DNA of 64,000 bases from Lachnospiraceae bacterium (GTDB taxonomy: Bacteria; Bacillota; Clostridia; Lachnospirales; Lachnospiraceae), in the NCBI GenBank assembly GCA_030825115.1, contig JAPJQL010000010.1:1-64000 (forward strand). Direction: 5' to 3'. A program made the translations under genes and the position numbers. Of this stretch, positions 62,935-64,000 are shown in pieces; position 1 is the first letter of the stretch, and each line of letters opens with the position of its first letter. The notes below the pieces were generated by a model. It was given only the letters and a program-made list of their open reading frames with translations. It made no database searches and was not told the origin of the DNA.

Positions 62935-63945
62935 ATGAAACGGATTTTAATGATTGCCACAGGCGGGACCATCGCCTCCAAGCGCAGTGAGGACGGACTG
63001 AAACCCCTCATCACCTCCGACGAGCTGCTTGGCTATGTACCGGACGCCAGAACGTTCTGCCACGCAGACGCCGTCCAGGTCCTCAACATCGACAGCACCA
63101 ATATGCAGCCGAAACACTGGCTGATGATTGCAGACACCATAGAAAGCCATTATGACGAATACGACGGCTTCGTCATCTGTCACGGCACAGATACCATGGC
63201 CTATACGGCCGCGGCGCTGTCCTATCTGATCCAGAATTCGCCAAAACCGGTCGTTGTAACCGGGGCGCAAAAGCCGATCGACTTAGAGATCACCGACGCC
63301 AAAACCAACCTTCTCGACAGCCTCCGGTTCGCCTGCTGCGACAAGGCCTACGGCGTCACCATCGTATTTGACGGAAAGGTCATCGCGGGCACGAGGGGAA
63401 AAAAAGAGCGGACCAAAAGCTACAACGCATTTTCCAGCATCAATTTCCCCTATATCGCCACGATCCAGGACGGACATATCATCTTTTATCTGGACGACAA
63501 GGCGCTCCTTACAAAACCGGTGCGTTTCTACCACAATCTGGACACCCGTGTCGCCCTCCTCAAGCTGATTCCCTCTCTGGACTCCGGCGTGGTGGACTAT
63601 CTGGCCGGGCACTATGACGTACTGATCATCGAGTCCTTCGGAGTCGGCGGTCTTCCTTCCTATGAAACCGGGGATTTCCACAGCGCCATCGAGCGATGGG
63701 TATCGGCAGGCAAGGTGGTCGTGATGACAACCCAGGTCACCAACGAGGGAAGCAATATGTCCATCTACGAGGTTGGAAACACCATCAAACGGGAGTTCGG
63801 GCTTCTCGAGGCCTATGACATGACGCTGGAGGCCACGGTCACAAAACTGATGTGGATCCTTGGCCAGACCCGGGACATAAAAGAGATCCACCGCCTGTTT
63901 TACCAGACGGTGAACCGTGATATGCTGTTTACTTCCGGGTGGTGA
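62935..63945 (+). CDS. ansA: Type I L-asparaginase
   Basis: The 336-residue enzyme has the two catalytic Thr motifs ATGGTIASK near the start and CHGTDTMAYTAAAL near 85. No signal peptide is present, so it is the cytoplasmic type I enzyme, which hydrolyses asparagine to aspartate and ammonia. AGGAGG lies eight bases upstream of ATG 62935. Downstream sequence (63946-64000) ends with an incomplete GC-rich hairpin at the window edge. Confidence 0.93.
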   Translation: MKRILMIATGGTIASKRSEDGLKPLITSDELLGYVPDARTFCHADAVQVLNIDSTNMQPKHWLMIADTIESHYDEYDGFVICHGTDTMAYTAAALSYLIQNSPKPVVVTGAQKPIDLEITDAKTNLLDSLRFACCDKAYGVTIVFDGKVIAGTRGKKERTKSYNAFSSINFPYIATIQDGHIIFYLDDKALLTKPVRFYHNLDTRVALLKLIPSLDSGVVDYLAGHYDVLIIESFGVGGLPSYETGDFHSAIERWVSAGKVVVMTTQVTNEGSNMSIYEVGNTIKREFGLLEAYDMTLEATVTKLMWILGQTRDIKEIHRLFYQTVNRDMLFTSGW

Positions 63946-64000
63946 TGCCGGGATCTGATCATCCCTGTTTTTCCTCAACCGGAAGCCTCCCCCGGAGGAA

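Noticed and set aside
63946..64000. Terminator after ansA
   Set aside because: The GC-rich inverted arms run off the window edge, so no complete hairpin and T-run can be shown.

Overview
The window looks like part of a gut-type Clostridia genome, most likely Lachnospiraceae. This rests on Gram-positive gene content (lipoprotein binding proteins, OmpR and YesN/YesM two-component systems, DUF4250, DUF3798, M55 and M42 peptidases), strong AGGAGG ribosome-binding sites with frequent GTG/TTG starts, and a clostridial integrative conjugative element. No rRNA, CRISPR array or complete tRNA was seen.

Region 1 (1 to about 6188) is the right-hand end of an integrative conjugative element (ICE). Reading leftward it carries a TnpW-like protein, ParB, a DUF4406-like protein, ArdA, PcfB, VirD4 and a shortened Maff2 gene. 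It ends at a 59-base 3' fragment of a tRNA-Ala(GGC) gene (6130-6188), read as attR. The original tRNA terminator (6198-6245) follows on the chromosomal side. A palindrome family, GGGACA-N3-TGTCCC, recurs through the element.

Region 2 (6.3-14.2 kb) has a Cu/Zn superoxide dismutase-like gene and feoB, then an orphan TM1266-type regulator and a HIT protein. It also holds a cytoplasmic-type aryl-sulfate sulfotransferase, a Crp/Fnr regulator and a divergent DASS-type anion permease, which together look like one sulfated-aromatic module.

Region 3 (14.2-24.6 kb) has a sugar-type ABC importer with a DUF3798 binding lipoprotein, a YdjI-YdjG-YdjH-like membrane operon without pspA, and a divergent Sir2 protein.

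Region 4 (24.6-33.5 kb) is a dipeptide importer operon (binding protein, two permeases, two ATPases). The same strand continues into M55 D-aminopeptidase and M42 aminopeptidase genes. A class I amidotransferase is divergent from it.

Region 5 (33.5-54.1 kb) is a regulatory and transport block. It has a MacB-like exporter with a four-repeat surface protein in place of MacA plus a two-component system, an AfuABC-like importer followed by an HptARS-like sensor set, and a second two-component system with an ABC-2 exporter and an 836-residue membrane protein.

Region 6 (54.3-64 kb) is core metabolism and envelope: ppx-ppk, plsC-pheA, a small membrane protein, cardiolipin synthase, a DUF4250-pseudopilin pair and type I asparaginase.

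A shared regulatory theme is that all three intact ABC importer operons place a stable stem-loop directly after the binding-protein gene.
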